A stretch of 34,672 bases of DNA, from positions 1 to 34,672 of the forward strand of contig DATLBT010000035.1 of the NCBI GenBank assembly GCA_035526825.1, read 5' to 3'. The DNA is from JACPFV01 sp035526825. GTDB taxonomy: Bacteria > Pseudomonadota > Gammaproteobacteria > Nevskiales > Nevskiaceae. The position numbers and the translations under genes are program-made. Under the pieces are notes generated by a model that was given only the letters and a program-made list of their open reading frames with translations, ran no database searches and was not told the DNA's origin. Shown here piece by piece: positions 1 to 7,882 of the stretch (position 1 is its first letter; each line of letters opens with the position of its first letter).

Positions 1-122
1 TCGCGACGCGCACGCAGGCGCTGCTGAGCCAATTGCCGATGCTGCTGCTGATGCTCGGCTTCACCATCTTCGGGCTGTGGATCCTGTGCCAGCCGCTGAC
101 CTCGACGATGATTCGCGAATGA
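1..122 (+). CDS. C-terminal end of an unidentified membrane protein (partial)
   Basis: Codons begin at position 3 and run to a TGA at 120-122. The last 39 residues contain a strongly hydrophobic stretch (LPMLLLMLGFTIFGLWILC) followed by a short polar tail ending in IRE, as expected for a final transmembrane helix. The start lies outside the window. The fragment is too short to assign a family. It converges with msrA and is separated from it by a palindromic repeat. Confidence 0.55.
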   Translation, partial: ATRTQALLSQLPMLLLMLGFTIFGLWILCQPLTSTMIRE

Positions 123-123
123 T

Positions 124-203
124 GTCATCCCGAGCGTTAGCGAGGGATCGCGTTTCGTCAGCACAACAATCTGTACGCGATCCCTCGCTGCGCTCGGGAT
201 GAC
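124..203. repeat. REP-like palindrome, full copy 1
   Basis: The left arm starts GTCATCCCGAGCG at 124 and the right arm ends CGCTCGGGATGAC at 203. The arms (about 28 nt each) are near-perfect inverted copies around a loop of about 23 nt. It lies between two convergent genes, where the hairpin could end transcription from both sides. It is the first of seven related copies in the window. Confidence 0.9.
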
Positions 204-208
204 AGCAA

Positions 209-805
209 CTATTTCTTCTTGCCCCAGACCTGCTCAAGCCGCGCATCCCGTCCGCAGCCATTCCGATAAAACCGGTAGCGAACGGGGTTCTTCTTGTAAT
301 AGTCCTGGTGGTATTCCTCGGCCGGGTAGAACTTCGCGGCTTCCACGATTTCCGTGTGCACCTTGACGCCGAGCTGCTTCTCGACCGCGGCGCGCGTCGT
401 CTCCGCGAGTTTCTTCTGCTCGGCGTCGTGCGTGTAGATCGCCGTGCGGTACTGGCTGCCGGTGTCGCAAAACTGCTTGTCTTTGACCGTCGGGTCGACG
501 CTGTGCCAGTAGACGTCCAGCAGTTGCGTGTACGTGACCTTGGCCGGATCGAAGCGGATTTCGACAGCTTCGGCGTGGCCGGTGCTGCCGGCCGAGACTT
601 CCTCGTAGGTGGGATTGGCGTTGCGGCCGCCGATGTAGCCGCTGACGGCGGAGGTCACGCCGGGGACTTTCTCGAAGTCGGACTCGGTGCACCAGAAGCA
701 GCCGCCGGCGAATGTGGCAGTGGACTCTGCGGCCTGTACAGGGCCAGCAAGAATCGCGGCCAGGGCCGCTCCCACAACAGCTCCCACTACCGCCACGAGT
801 CTCAT
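209..805 (-). CDS. msrA: Peptide-methionine (S)-S-oxide reductase MsrA, exported
   Basis: MsrA reduces the S-epimer of methionine sulfoxide in oxidised proteins. The 198-residue product has a signal peptide (hydrophobic residues about 4-21, likely cleavage after VQA at 23-25), so it probably works in the periplasm rather than the cytosol. The signature GGCFWCTE places the catalytic Cys at 36, and a Cys at 184 in NGCGRD can act as the resolving residue. The ATG shares four bases (ATGA) with the stop of msrB, implying translational coupling. It is the second gene of a two-gene operon on the minus strand, so both epimers of methionine sulfoxide would be repaired in the same compartment. Confidence 0.93.
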   Translation of the reverse strand: MRLVAVVGAVVGAALAAILAGPVQAAESTATFAGGCFWCTESDFEKVPGVTSAVSGYIGGRNANPTYEEVSAGSTGHAEAVEIRFDPAKVTYTQLLDVYWHSVDPTVKDKQFCDTGSQYRTAIYTHDAEQKKLAETTRAAVEKQLGVKVHTEIVEAAKFYPAEEYHQDYYKKNPVRYRFYRNGCGRDARLEQVWGKKK

Positions 806-1347
806 GAACGCAGGTCCGGCAATTTCTGCCCGGTGGGCACGAACTCCAGCGCCAGGCCGTTGTTGCAGTAGCGCAGCCCGGTCGGTGCCGGGCCGTCCTC
901 GAACACGTGGCCCTGGTGGCCGTGGCAGCGGCCGCAGTGGTACTCGGTGCGCGGCACGAACATCTTGAAGTCGCGATCGGTGCCGACGTGGCCCTTGATC
1001 ACGTCGAAGAAGCTCGGCCAGCCGGTGCCTGAGTCGAACTTCATCTTCGACTCGAACAGCGGCAGGTAGCAGGCGGCGCAGACGTAGGTGCCGTCGCGCT
1101 TCTCGCGGTTCAGCGGGCTCGAGCCGGGACGCTCGGTGTCCTCCTCGAACAGGACGTCGTAGCGGTCAGCGGGCAGCAGCTTCTTCCACTCGGCCTTGTC
1201 CTTCTGCAAAGGCGCGACGGTGGGTTGGGTGTTGGCAGCTTCGGTCTTGCGAAACAGGCTCATGGCGAGGGGAGCTCCAATCAGGCCAAGCAGGATCTGG
1301 CGGCGGTTCATGCGTGTCATCCGGGGTGTCGTTTCATTAGACACCAT
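802..1347 (-). CDS. msrB: Peptide-methionine (R)-S-oxide reductase MsrB, exported (Tat-like signal)
   Basis: MsrB reduces the R-epimer of methionine sulfoxide. Visible features are two zinc-binding Cys pairs (CAAC and CGRC), the DSGTGWPSF motif and the catalytic Cys at about 161 in RYCNNG. The N-terminus has a twin arginine followed by a hydrophobic run (NRRQILLGLIGAPLA), suggesting Tat export. The start is uncertain: ATGs at 1347, 1320 and 1311 are all in frame and none has a good Shine-Dalgarno. The shortest form, beginning MNRRQ, still keeps the whole signal. It overlaps msrA by four bases. Confidence 0.92.
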   Translation of the reverse strand: MVSNETTPRMTRMNRRQILLGLIGAPLAMSLFRKTEAANTQPTVAPLQKDKAEWKKLLPADRYDVLFEEDTERPGSSPLNREKRDGTYVCAACYLPLFESKMKFDSGTGWPSFFDVIKGHVGTDRDFKMFVPRTEYHCGRCHGHQGHVFEDGPAPTGLRYCNNGLALEFVPTGQKLPDLRS

Positions 1348-1371
1348 ACGTAGCAGCGGCGAATCCGGATT

Positions 1372-2262
1372 TCATGCCCGCGCGTTCGCGTCATCCATCA
1401 CGCGAAGGAAGGCGGACAGCGCGGGGCTGGTCCAGGCGCCACGACGCAGGATCCGGTACAGCGGCCGCTTGATCGTGAGGCCCTTGAGCCGGACGCAGGC
1501 GAGCTGGCGAGCGGTAACCTCGGCACGCACGGCTACCGCCGACAGGAACGCGATGCCGGCCCCCGTGGCGACGGTCTGCTTGATCGCCTCGGTGCTGCCG
1601 AGCGTGAACGCCGGGCGCAGGCTGATCTGGCGAGCTTGGAACGCGCGCTCGGTGACCGCGCGCGTGCCCGAGCCGACCTCGTGCATCACCAGCGGATACT
1701 GCTGGACCACCGACAGCGGCGCCGGATCGAGCCTGGCGACCGGGTGATTCGGCGCGGCGATCAGCACCAGTTCGTCGCTCGCGAAACGCTGATACGCGAG
1801 CTTCGGGTTCTCCACGACGCCCTCGGTGAAGGCCACGTCGACGGCGCCCGCCGCGAGCTGCTGCTCGATGCTCGCCGTGCTGTCCACCGCCAGTGACAGC
1901 TCCACTTCGGGATGGCGCTCGCGAAAGCGCGCCATGAATGCCGGCAGCAGGTAGGCGCCGATGGTGCGGCTCGCGCCCATGCGCAGGCGGCCGCCGACGC
2001 CGGTCTTCAGGCTGCGCATCGCGCCTTCCGCGTCGGCTTCGAGCGCGACCAGGTTGTTGGCGTAGGCCTGCAGCACGCGACCCGCGTCGGTCAGTCGCAC
2101 CCCGCGCGGCAGACGCTCGAACAGTGCGAGGCCGAGGCTACGCTCCAGTTCGCCCAGCTGCTTGGAGACTGCCGACTGCGACAGGTGCAGCACTTTGGCC
2201 CCGGCGCTGATGCTGGCGCTCGCGGCGACCGACTGGAACAGGGCAAGGTGGTTGAGGTTCAT
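1372..2262 (-). CDS. LysR-family transcriptional regulator, divergent from cysD
   Basis: The N-terminal helix-turn-helix is typical of LysR regulators (LALFQSVAASASISAGA, then HLSQSAVSKQLGELE, then LFERLPRGVRLTDAG, within residues 1-65). The rest fits the two-lobed effector domain. I start at the ATG at 2260-2262 because family members begin a few residues before LALFQ; an in-frame ATG at 2286 would add eight residues. The gene is divergent from cysD with 83 bp between the starts, so an inferred role is control of sulfate assimilation in the manner of CysB or CysL. The sequence alone does not show which effector it binds. Confidence 0.85.
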   Translation of the reverse strand: MNLNHLALFQSVAASASISAGAKVLHLSQSAVSKQLGELERSLGLALFERLPRGVRLTDAGRVLQAYANNLVALEADAEGAMRSLKTGVGGRLRMGASRTIGAYLLPAFMARFRERHPEVELSLAVDSTASIEQQLAAGAVDVAFTEGVVENPKLAYQRFASDELVLIAAPNHPVARLDPAPLSVVQQYPLVMHEVGSGTRAVTERAFQARQISLRPAFTLGSTEAIKQTVATGAGIAFLSAVAVRAEVTARQLACVRLKGLTIKRPLYRILRRGAWTSPALSAFLRVMDDANARA

Positions 2263-2345
2263 GCGCCATCCATGAATAAAAGTCATTGCAAGTATGGCAT
2301 CTTTGCGCTTTATGGATAGGCGTCGTCATCCTAAGCTGCGTGCCC
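2263..2345. promoter_or_regulatory. Divergent control region between the LysR gene and cysD
   Basis: This 83-bp gap holds an imperfect inverted pair: ATCCATGAATAAAAG near 2268-2282 and CTTTATGGAT near 2308-2317. Such AT-rich dyads are typical of LysR operators. A weak -10-like TAAGCT lies at 2332-2337, only 8 nt before the cysD ATG, with no good -35. That fits an activator-dependent promoter. No Shine-Dalgarno precedes cysD. Confidence 0.4.
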
Positions 2346-3248
2346 ATGACCATCCTTACGCACCTGCAGCGCCTCGAGGCCGAGGCCATCCACATCCTGC
2401 GCGAGGTGGTCGCCGAAGCCGAGAAGCCCGTAATGCTGTATTCGGTCGGCAAGGACAGCGCGTGCATGCTGCACCTGGCGCGCAAGGCGTTTTACCCGGC
2501 GACGCCGCCGTTCCCGCTGCTGCACGTCGACACCACGTGGAAATTCCGCGCGATGTACGAACTGCGCGACCGCATGGCGCGCGAATCGGGCATGGAGCTG
2601 CTCGTCTACCAGAACCCTGAAGCCAAGGCCAAGGGCATCAACCCGTTCGACCATGGCTCCCTGCACACCGACCTGTGGAAGACCGAGGGCCTCAAGCAGG
2701 CGCTCGACCAGTACGGCTTCGACGTCGCCTTTGGCGGCGCGCGCCGCGATGAGGAGAAATCCCGCGCGAAGGAACGCATCTTTTCGTTCCGCTCGGCCAA
2801 CCACCGCTGGGAGCCGAAGAGCCAGCGCCCCGAGTTGTGGAACCTCTACAACGCGCGTAAGGCGAAGGGCGAGAGCATCCGCGTGTTCCCGATCTCGAAC
2901 TGGACCGAGCTCGACATCTGGCAGTACATCCACCTCGAGGACATCCCGATCGTGCCGCTGTATTTCGCGGCAAGCCGGCCGACCGTCGAGCGCGACGGCC
3001 TGTTGTTGATGGTGGACGACGAGCGCTTCCGCTTTAAAGCGGGTGAGCAGCCGGTCATGCGCTCGGTACGCTTCCGCACATTGGGGTGCTATCCGCTGAC
3101 CGGTGCGGTCGAGAGCAACGCAACTACGTTGCCGCAGGTGATCCAGGAAACGCTGCTGACCACGACCTCCGAGCGCCAGGGTCGCATCATCGACAAGGAC
3201 GCCGGCTCGGCGAGCATGGAGAAGAAGAAGCAGGAGGGGTATTTCTGA
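2346..3248 (+). CDS. cysD: Sulfate adenylyltransferase subunit 2
   Basis: CysD is the PP-loop subunit that joins sulfate and ATP to make adenylylsulfate (APS), driven by GTP hydrolysis in CysN. The 300-residue product starts MTILTHLQRLEAEAIHI, matching the usual family N-terminus, which is why I place the start at 2346 rather than further upstream. The PP-loop reads SVGKDS, followed by MLHLARKAF. GGARRDEEKSRAKER and the C-terminal EKKKQEGYF are also characteristic. The stop TGA overlaps the cysN ATG by one base (TGATG), indicating coupled translation. Confidence 0.96.
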   Translation: MTILTHLQRLEAEAIHILREVVAEAEKPVMLYSVGKDSACMLHLARKAFYPATPPFPLLHVDTTWKFRAMYELRDRMARESGMELLVYQNPEAKAKGINPFDHGSLHTDLWKTEGLKQALDQYGFDVAFGGARRDEEKSRAKERIFSFRSANHRWEPKSQRPELWNLYNARKAKGESIRVFPISNWTELDIWQYIHLEDIPIVPLYFAASRPTVERDGLLLMVDDERFRFKAGEQPVMRSVRFRTLGCYPLTGAVESNATTLPQVIQETLLTTTSERQGRIIDKDAGSASMEKKKQEGYF

Positions 3249-5152
3249 TGAGCGCGCCCGTTTATGTCACCGACGAGCTGATCGCGCGCGACATCGACCA
3301 GTACCTGCGTGTTCACGAGCGCAAGAGCCTGCTGCGCTTCATCACCTGCGGCTCGGTCGACGACGGCAAGTCCACGCTGATCGGGCGCCTCCTGTACGAC
3401 TCGAAGATGATCTTCGAGGACCAGCTCGCCGCGCTCGAGGCTGACTCGAAGAAGGTCGGCACGCAGGGCCAGGAAATCGACTTCGCGCTGCTGGTCGACG
3501 GCCTCGCGGCCGAGCGCGAGCAGGGCATCACCATCGACGTGGCCTACCGGTTCTTCGGCACCGAGAAGCGCAAGTTCATCGTCGCCGACACGCCGGGCCA
3601 CGAGCAGTACACGCGCAACATGGTCACCGGCGCCTCGACCGCCGACCTCGCCGTGATCCTGATCGACGCGCGCAAGGGCGTGCTCACCCAGACGCGGCGG
3701 CATTCGTACCTTGCGCACCTGATCGGCATCCGCAACCTGGTGCTCGCGGTCAACAAGATGGACCTGATCGGTTACGACCGGGGCAAGTACGACGCGATCG
3801 TCGCGGACTACGCCGCGTTCGCCAAATCCATCGGCATCGAGGGCTTCGTGCCGATGCCGATTTCCGGCTTCAAGGGTGACAACATCACGACGCGCTCGGC
3901 CCACACGCCGTGGTACACCGGCCCCACGCTCATGCACCACCTCGAGACGGTGGAGCTCGACACCACGCTCGACCAGGGCAAGCCGTTCCGCCTGCCGGTG
4001 CAGTGGGTCAACCGGCCCAACCTCGACTTTCGCGGCTTCTCGGGCCTGATCGCGAGCGGCACCGTCAAGCCGGGGGACGCCGTGCGCGTGCTGCCGTCGG
4101 GCAAGACCAGCACGGTCACGCGGATCGTGGCCATGGACGGCGACCTGCCGCAGGCCGTCGCCGGACAGTCGGTGACGCTGTGCTTCGCCGACGAAATCGA
4201 TTGCTCGCGTGGCGACGTCATCACCAAGGCCGACCAGCCGACGCAGGTCGCCGACCAGTTCGAAGCGACGATCGTGTGGATGAACGACGAGTCACTGGTG
4301 CCGGGCCGGCCGTACTGGCTGAAGTGCGGCGCGCAGACCGTGACCGCGCGCGTGCAGTCGCCCGAATACCAGGTCAACGTCAACACGATGGAGCACCTGG
4401 CGGCGAAGACGCTGGAGCTCAATGCGATTGGCGTGGCGAAGGTCCTCACCGAGCGGCCGCTGCCGTTCGAGCCTTACGCGGAAAACCGCACGCTCGGCGG
4501 GTTCATCCTGGTCGACAAGTTTACTAACGCGACCGTCGCCGCCGGCATGCTCCAGTTCGCGCTGCGCCGCGCGCAGAACGTGCACTGGCAGGCGCTGGAC
4601 GTGACGCGTGAGTTGCGCGCATCGCTGAAGGTGCAGCAGCCCGCCGTGCTGTGGTTCACCGGCCTGTCGGGTTCCGGCAAGTCGACGATCGCGAACTTGG
4701 TGGAGAAAAAGCTCGCGCACCTCGGCAAGCACACGCTGCTGCTCGACGGCGACAACATCCGCCACGGCCTCAACAAGGACCTCGGCTTCACCGCGGCTGA
4801 TCGCATCGAGAATATTCGCCGCATCGGCGAGGTGGCGAAGCTCATGACCGACGCGGGCCTGATCGTGCTGACCGCGTTCATCTCGCCATTCCGGGCCGAG
4901 CGCCAACTGGTGCGCTCACTGCTGCCGGCGGGAGAGTTCTGGGAGATCTTCGTCGACACGCCGCTGGCCGAAGCCGAGAAGCGCGACGTGAAGGGCCTGT
5001 ACCGGAAGGCGCGCGAGGGCAAGCTGCCGAACTTCACCGGCATCGACTCGCCGTACGAGTTGCCCGAGAAGCCCGAGATCCGCATCGACACGCTGAAGCT
5101 CAGCGCCGAAGAGGCCGCGAACCTGATCGTGGGGAAGCTGCTGGGGGACTGA
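3248..5152 (+). CDS. cysNC: Bifunctional sulfate adenylyltransferase subunit 1 / adenylylsulfate kinase (CysN-CysC fusion)
   Basis: This 634-residue protein combines two steps of sulfate activation. The N-terminal part (about 1-440) is an EF-Tu-like GTPase with P-loop GSVDDGKST at 35-43, DTPGHEQYTRN and NKMDL. It drives APS formation with CysD. The C-terminal part (about 455-634) is an APS kinase with P-loop GLSGSGKST at 472-480, which phosphorylates APS to PAPS. Key kinase elements DGDNIRHGLN, FISPFRAER and GIDSPYE are all present. Such fusions are common in Xanthomonadales and some other proteobacteria. It forms an operon with cysD. A palindromic repeat follows five bases after the stop. 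Confidence 0.96.
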   Translation: MSAPVYVTDELIARDIDQYLRVHERKSLLRFITCGSVDDGKSTLIGRLLYDSKMIFEDQLAALEADSKKVGTQGQEIDFALLVDGLAAEREQGITIDVAYRFFGTEKRKFIVADTPGHEQYTRNMVTGASTADLAVILIDARKGVLTQTRRHSYLAHLIGIRNLVLAVNKMDLIGYDRGKYDAIVADYAAFAKSIGIEGFVPMPISGFKGDNITTRSAHTPWYTGPTLMHHLETVELDTTLDQGKPFRLPVQWVNRPNLDFRGFSGLIASGTVKPGDAVRVLPSGKTSTVTRIVAMDGDLPQAVAGQSVTLCFADEIDCSRGDVITKADQPTQVADQFEATIVWMNDESLVPGRPYWLKCGAQTVTARVQSPEYQVNVNTMEHLAAKTLELNAIGVAKVLTERPLPFEPYAENRTLGGFILVDKFTNATVAAGMLQFALRRAQNVHWQALDVTRELRASLKVQQPAVLWFTGLSGSGKSTIANLVEKKLAHLGKHTLLLDGDNIRHGLNKDLGFTAADRIENIRRIGEVAKLMTDAGLIVLTAFISPFRAERQLVRSLLPAGEFWEIFVDTPLAEAEKRDVKGLYRKAREGKLPNFTGIDSPYELPEKPEIRIDTLKLSAEEAANLIVGKLLGD

Positions 5153-5156
5153 GTTT

Positions 5157-5232
5157 GTCATCTCGAGCGTAGCGAGGGATCGCGTTCGCGTAGCTCCGAC
5201 CCGAGGCGATCCCTCGCTGCGCTCGGGATGAC
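5157..5232. repeat. REP-like palindrome, full copy 2
   Basis: This is a full hairpin with a left arm GTCATCTCGAGCG (one mismatch to the consensus) and a right arm ending GCTCGGGATGAC. It fills the 87-bp gap between the convergent ends of cysNC and aguB, so it could serve as a bidirectional terminator. Confidence 0.88.
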
Positions 5233-5239
5233 ACGCTCG

Positions 5240-6124
5240 CTAGTCGCGGAAGCGCTTGGTGAGGTCGCCGTACGCGTCGATCCTGCGGTCGCGCAGGAAT
5301 GGCCACCAGCGCCGCACGTTTTCCGAGCGCGCCAGGTCGACGTCGACCACCAGCACCTCGGGTTGCTCGCCGGCCTTGGCGATGAACTCGCCCTGTGGCC
5401 CGGCAACGAAACTGTGACCCCAGAACTGCGCGCCTTGGGTCTGGCCGCACGGATCGGCCTCGAAGCCGACGCGATTCGCCACGATCACCGGCAGTCCGTT
5501 GGCCACGGCGTGGGCGCGCTGGATCGTGACCCACGCATCGCGCTGGCGCGACTGCTCGTCCTTGGCATCGGATGGGTTCCAGCCGATCGCGGTGGGGTAG
5601 AGCAGCAGGTCCGCGCCCGCGAGCGCCATGAGGCGCGCGCCCTCCGGATACCACTGGTCCCAGCACACCAGCACGCCGAGCTTGCCGACCGAGGACTTGA
5701 TCGGCTCGAAACCAAGGTCACCGGGCGTGAAGTAGAACTTCTCGTAGTAGCCCGGATCGTCCGGGATGTGCATCTTGCGATACATGCCGGCGATCGAGCC
5801 GTCACGCTCGAGCACGATCGCGGTGTTGTGGTACAGGCCGGGCGCGCGGCGCTCGAACAGCGATGCCACCAGCACGATGCCGAGCTCCTTCGCGAGCTTG
5901 CCGAGCCGCTCGCTCGATGGGCCCGGGATTTGTTCCGCGAGGTTGAACAGGTCGGTGCTTTCGTGCTGGCAGAAGTACACGCTGGCGTGCAGTTCCTGCA
6001 GTAGCACCATTTGCGCGCCACGCTTCGCGGCGTCGCGCACGCCGGCTTCGCTGGCCAGCAGGTTTTTCTCGCGGTCCTCGCTGCAGCTCTGCTGCACTAG
6101 GCCGACTTTCAGGATCTTGCTCAT
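5240..6124 (-). CDS. aguB: N-carbamoylputrescine amidohydrolase
   Basis: A nitrilase-superfamily enzyme of 294 residues that hydrolyses N-carbamoylputrescine to putrescine, CO2 and ammonia. The catalytic Glu-Lys-Cys triad is visible as Glu44 (LQELHAS), Lys117 (YRKMHIP) and Cys154 (VCWDQWYPE). HASVYFCQHE and YYEKFYFTPGD resemble AguB more closely than other nitrilases. It lies 12 bp after aguA in the same direction, and together they convert agmatine to putrescine. The arginine decarboxylase that would supply agmatine is not in this window. Confidence 0.95.
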   Translation of the reverse strand: MSKILKVGLVQQSCSEDREKNLLASEAGVRDAAKRGAQMVLLQELHASVYFCQHESTDLFNLAEQIPGPSSERLGKLAKELGIVLVASLFERRAPGLYHNTAIVLERDGSIAGMYRKMHIPDDPGYYEKFYFTPGDLGFEPIKSSVGKLGVLVCWDQWYPEGARLMALAGADLLLYPTAIGWNPSDAKDEQSRQRDAWVTIQRAHAVANGLPVIVANRVGFEADPCGQTQGAQFWGHSFVAGPQGEFIAKAGEQPEVLVVDVDLARSENVRRWWPFLRDRRIDAYGDLTKRFRD

Positions 6125-6127
6125 GCG

Positions 6128-6166
6128 CCCCTCACCCTAGCCCTCTCCCCGCGAGCGGGGAGAGGG
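6128..6166. repeat. G/C-rich palindrome at the aguA-aguB junction
   Basis: A perfect 12-bp inverted repeat at 6141-6166, with arms CCCTCTCCCCGC and GCGGGGAGAGGG around GA, is flanked by CCCCTCACCCTAG. It differs from the REP family elsewhere in the window. It overlaps the last codons of aguA, supplying the tail SPRSRGEG and its TAG stop, and ends just before the aguB start. The hairpin could cause partial termination or stabilise the mRNA between the two genes. Confidence 0.8.
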
Positions 6167-7183
6167 AACAGCAGCGGGAATCTGCATCGACACGCAATGC
6201 AGGCTGCCATATTGGTGAATGAGCGCGCGGCAATCAATGCCGATCACCTCGCGCTGCGGGAACAATGGGCGCAGGCGCGCCAGCGCTTCTTCGTCCAGCG
6301 GGCTTCCATAAACCGGCACCAGCACGGCACCGTTGATGATCAGGAAATTCGCGTAGCCCGCCGGCAGGCGCTTGCCGTCCTCGTCATGGATCGGCGTGGG
6401 CAGCGGCAGCGGCACCAGCTTGTAAGGCTTGCCGAACGGGTCGCGGAATGCAGCGAGCTCGTCGGCCATCGCGCGCAGTTCCTCGAAGTGCGCGTCCTGG
6501 CGATCCTCGCAAGCCTGGTAGGCGATGGTGCCGGGATCGCAGAAGCGCGCGATCGTGTCGATGTGGCCATCGGTGTCGTCACCCAGCAAATCCCCGCGCT
6601 TGAGCCACAGCACGCGCGACAGCCCGAACCAGCGCTTGAGCTTGTCCTCGATTTGCGCCTTGTCGTACTGCGGGTTGCGCGTGGGCGCGAGCAGGCAGCG
6701 CTCGGTGGTCAGCAGCGTGCCGGCGCCGTCGGACTCGATGCCGCCGCCTTCGAGGATGAACTCGAGCGTCTCGACGGGCGCTTCGAGCGCGCCGGCGATC
6801 TTGAGGCGGCGAGTGACCTGGTCGTCCTCGCGCGCGTCGAACTTGCTGCCCCAGCCGTTGAAGCCGAAGTCGAGGTGCACGGGCTTCCTGTCGCGAAACA
6901 CCGTGATGGGGCCGTGGTCGCGCGCCCAGACGTCGTTGCTCGGCACGGCGTACACAAATAACCGGTCGGCGCGCGCCCCAGCGCGCACGAGGCGCGCCTT
7001 CAACTCATCGGGCGCCTGTGTGCGCGAAACGATCAGGGGCTCGAAGCGCGTGATCGCTATCGCAAGCTCGACGAAGTTCTTTTCGACTTGATCGAACCAC
7101 TGGGCGAAATCGCCGTCGGCGCGCGGCCAGGTCAGCAGCACGGCCGACTGCGGCGCCCATTCGGCGGGCAGCAGGGGAGTCAT
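6137..7183 (-). CDS. aguA: Agmatine deiminase
   Basis: AguA removes ammonia from agmatine to give N-carbamoylputrescine. The 348-residue product has the guanidino-modifying fold signatures: AVLLTWP near the start, RDHGPITVF, LDFGFNGWG, LEGGGIESDG, DDTDGHIDT and the catalytic Cys330 in GSLHCVSMQIP. The last eight residues (SPRSRGEG) are translated from a palindromic repeat and lie beyond the usual end of the enzyme, so they are probably dispensable. It is the first gene of the aguA-aguB pair on the minus strand. Confidence 0.95.
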   Translation of the reverse strand: MTPLLPAEWAPQSAVLLTWPRADGDFAQWFDQVEKNFVELAIAITRFEPLIVSRTQAPDELKARLVRAGARADRLFVYAVPSNDVWARDHGPITVFRDRKPVHLDFGFNGWGSKFDAREDDQVTRRLKIAGALEAPVETLEFILEGGGIESDGAGTLLTTERCLLAPTRNPQYDKAQIEDKLKRWFGLSRVLWLKRGDLLGDDTDGHIDTIARFCDPGTIAYQACEDRQDAHFEELRAMADELAAFRDPFGKPYKLVPLPLPTPIHDEDGKRLPAGYANFLIINGAVLVPVYGSPLDEEALARLRPLFPQREVIGIDCRALIHQYGSLHCVSMQIPAAVPSPRSRGEG

Positions 7184-7207
7184 GGATGAGACGCGGGCCG
7201 GACCGGA

Positions 7208-7783
7208 CTACTTGGGCGTCGGTGGGGCGTCGTTTGGCGTTGTGGCCGGCGGCGGTGTCGAAGGCGCCGGCGCATCTGGATACGTTCCGGGAGCCGCGAT
7301 CGCGGGCGCCTCGGCGGGGGGAGTTTCCGCAGGAGCCGTCACGGCGGCGGCTTCGGCCGGCGCTTCCTGCGGCTCCTCTGTAATGGGTTCGAGTTCTACT
7401 GGGGGCACAACAGGCTCGACGACGGGCGGTGGCATGGCCGGCGCGGCGCTCGCCGTGGCCGGGCGCAACTGGTCTTTGTTGTAGATCCTGGGCGGGGCGC
7501 CGGGCACCACGGCATCGACGACCTTGTCGTGCTCGAACACGACGTAGAACCCGTCGTAATCCCAGCGCGTGATCGGTGGGTGCTTGGGCGTATCGCCGCC
7601 GACGCTGGGACGCTTGTTGCGCGGTGCGCCGTACTTCTTTTCCACCACGGTCATCGTGCTGCCTTTTGCCGGCAGCGACGCTTCGGGCCTGGCATCGCCT
7701 TCCGGCATCACGAGCACGTCGGCGAGCGCCGGCGCGGTGACCAGGGAAAGCCCCAGCGCGATCATCAATATTTCTTTACGCAT
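7208..7783 (-). CDS. Exported BamE-like protein with a Pro/Ala-rich tail, function unknown
   Basis: The product has 191 residues with a signal peptide (hydrophobic residues about 5-21, ALA cleavage site near 19-21). A compact domain follows at about 24-90, with MTVVEKKYGAP, PPITRWDYDGFYVVFE and VVDAV. The pattern of a short helix, a GAP turn and two strands recalls the SmpA/BamE/OmlA fold, but I cannot confirm that without a profile search. From about residue 105 the protein is low-complexity and rich in Pro, Ala and Glu, as in a periplasmic spacer. No lipobox is seen. It stands alone between aguA and the divergent pilin accessory gene. Confidence 0.75.
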   Translation of the reverse strand: MRKEILMIALGLSLVTAPALADVLVMPEGDARPEASLPAKGSTMTVVEKKYGAPRNKRPSVGGDTPKHPPITRWDYDGFYVVFEHDKVVDAVVPGAPPRIYNKDQLRPATASAAPAMPPPVVEPVVPPVELEPITEEPQEAPAEAAAVTAPAETPPAEAPAIAAPGTYPDAPAPSTPPPATTPNDAPPTPK

Positions 7784-7812
7784 AAGATGCTTAGGCCGTA
7801 AACCTGAGAAGA

Positions 7813-7818
7813 ACTATA
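7813..7818 (-). promoter_or_regulatory. Candidate -10 box for the BamE-like gene
   Basis: The minus strand reads TATAGT here, four of six matching the consensus including the key A and T positions, and about 30 nt upstream of the ATG at 7783. No clear -35 is visible 17 nt further upstream. Confidence 0.35.
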
Positions 7819-7869
7819 GCACCCCGGGCGGCCGGGTGGGGGGCGCGTCAATCGGCGGCGGGCACGCTT

Positions 7870-7875
7870 TAGAAT
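7870..7875 (+). promoter_or_regulatory. Candidate -10 box for the pilin accessory gene
   Basis: TAGAAT matches the -10 consensus well and overlaps an in-frame ATG at 7874. If it is the true -10, transcription would start near 7882 and translation at the GTG at 7883, giving a leaderless or near-leaderless message. Confidence 0.45.
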
Positions 7876-7882
7876 GCCGACC

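Noticed and set aside
61..261. Small minus-strand open frame across REP copy 1
   Set aside because: Its sequence (CHPERSEGSR) is the usual translation of this repeat and it has no other support. The M23 case differs because a true domain follows in frame.
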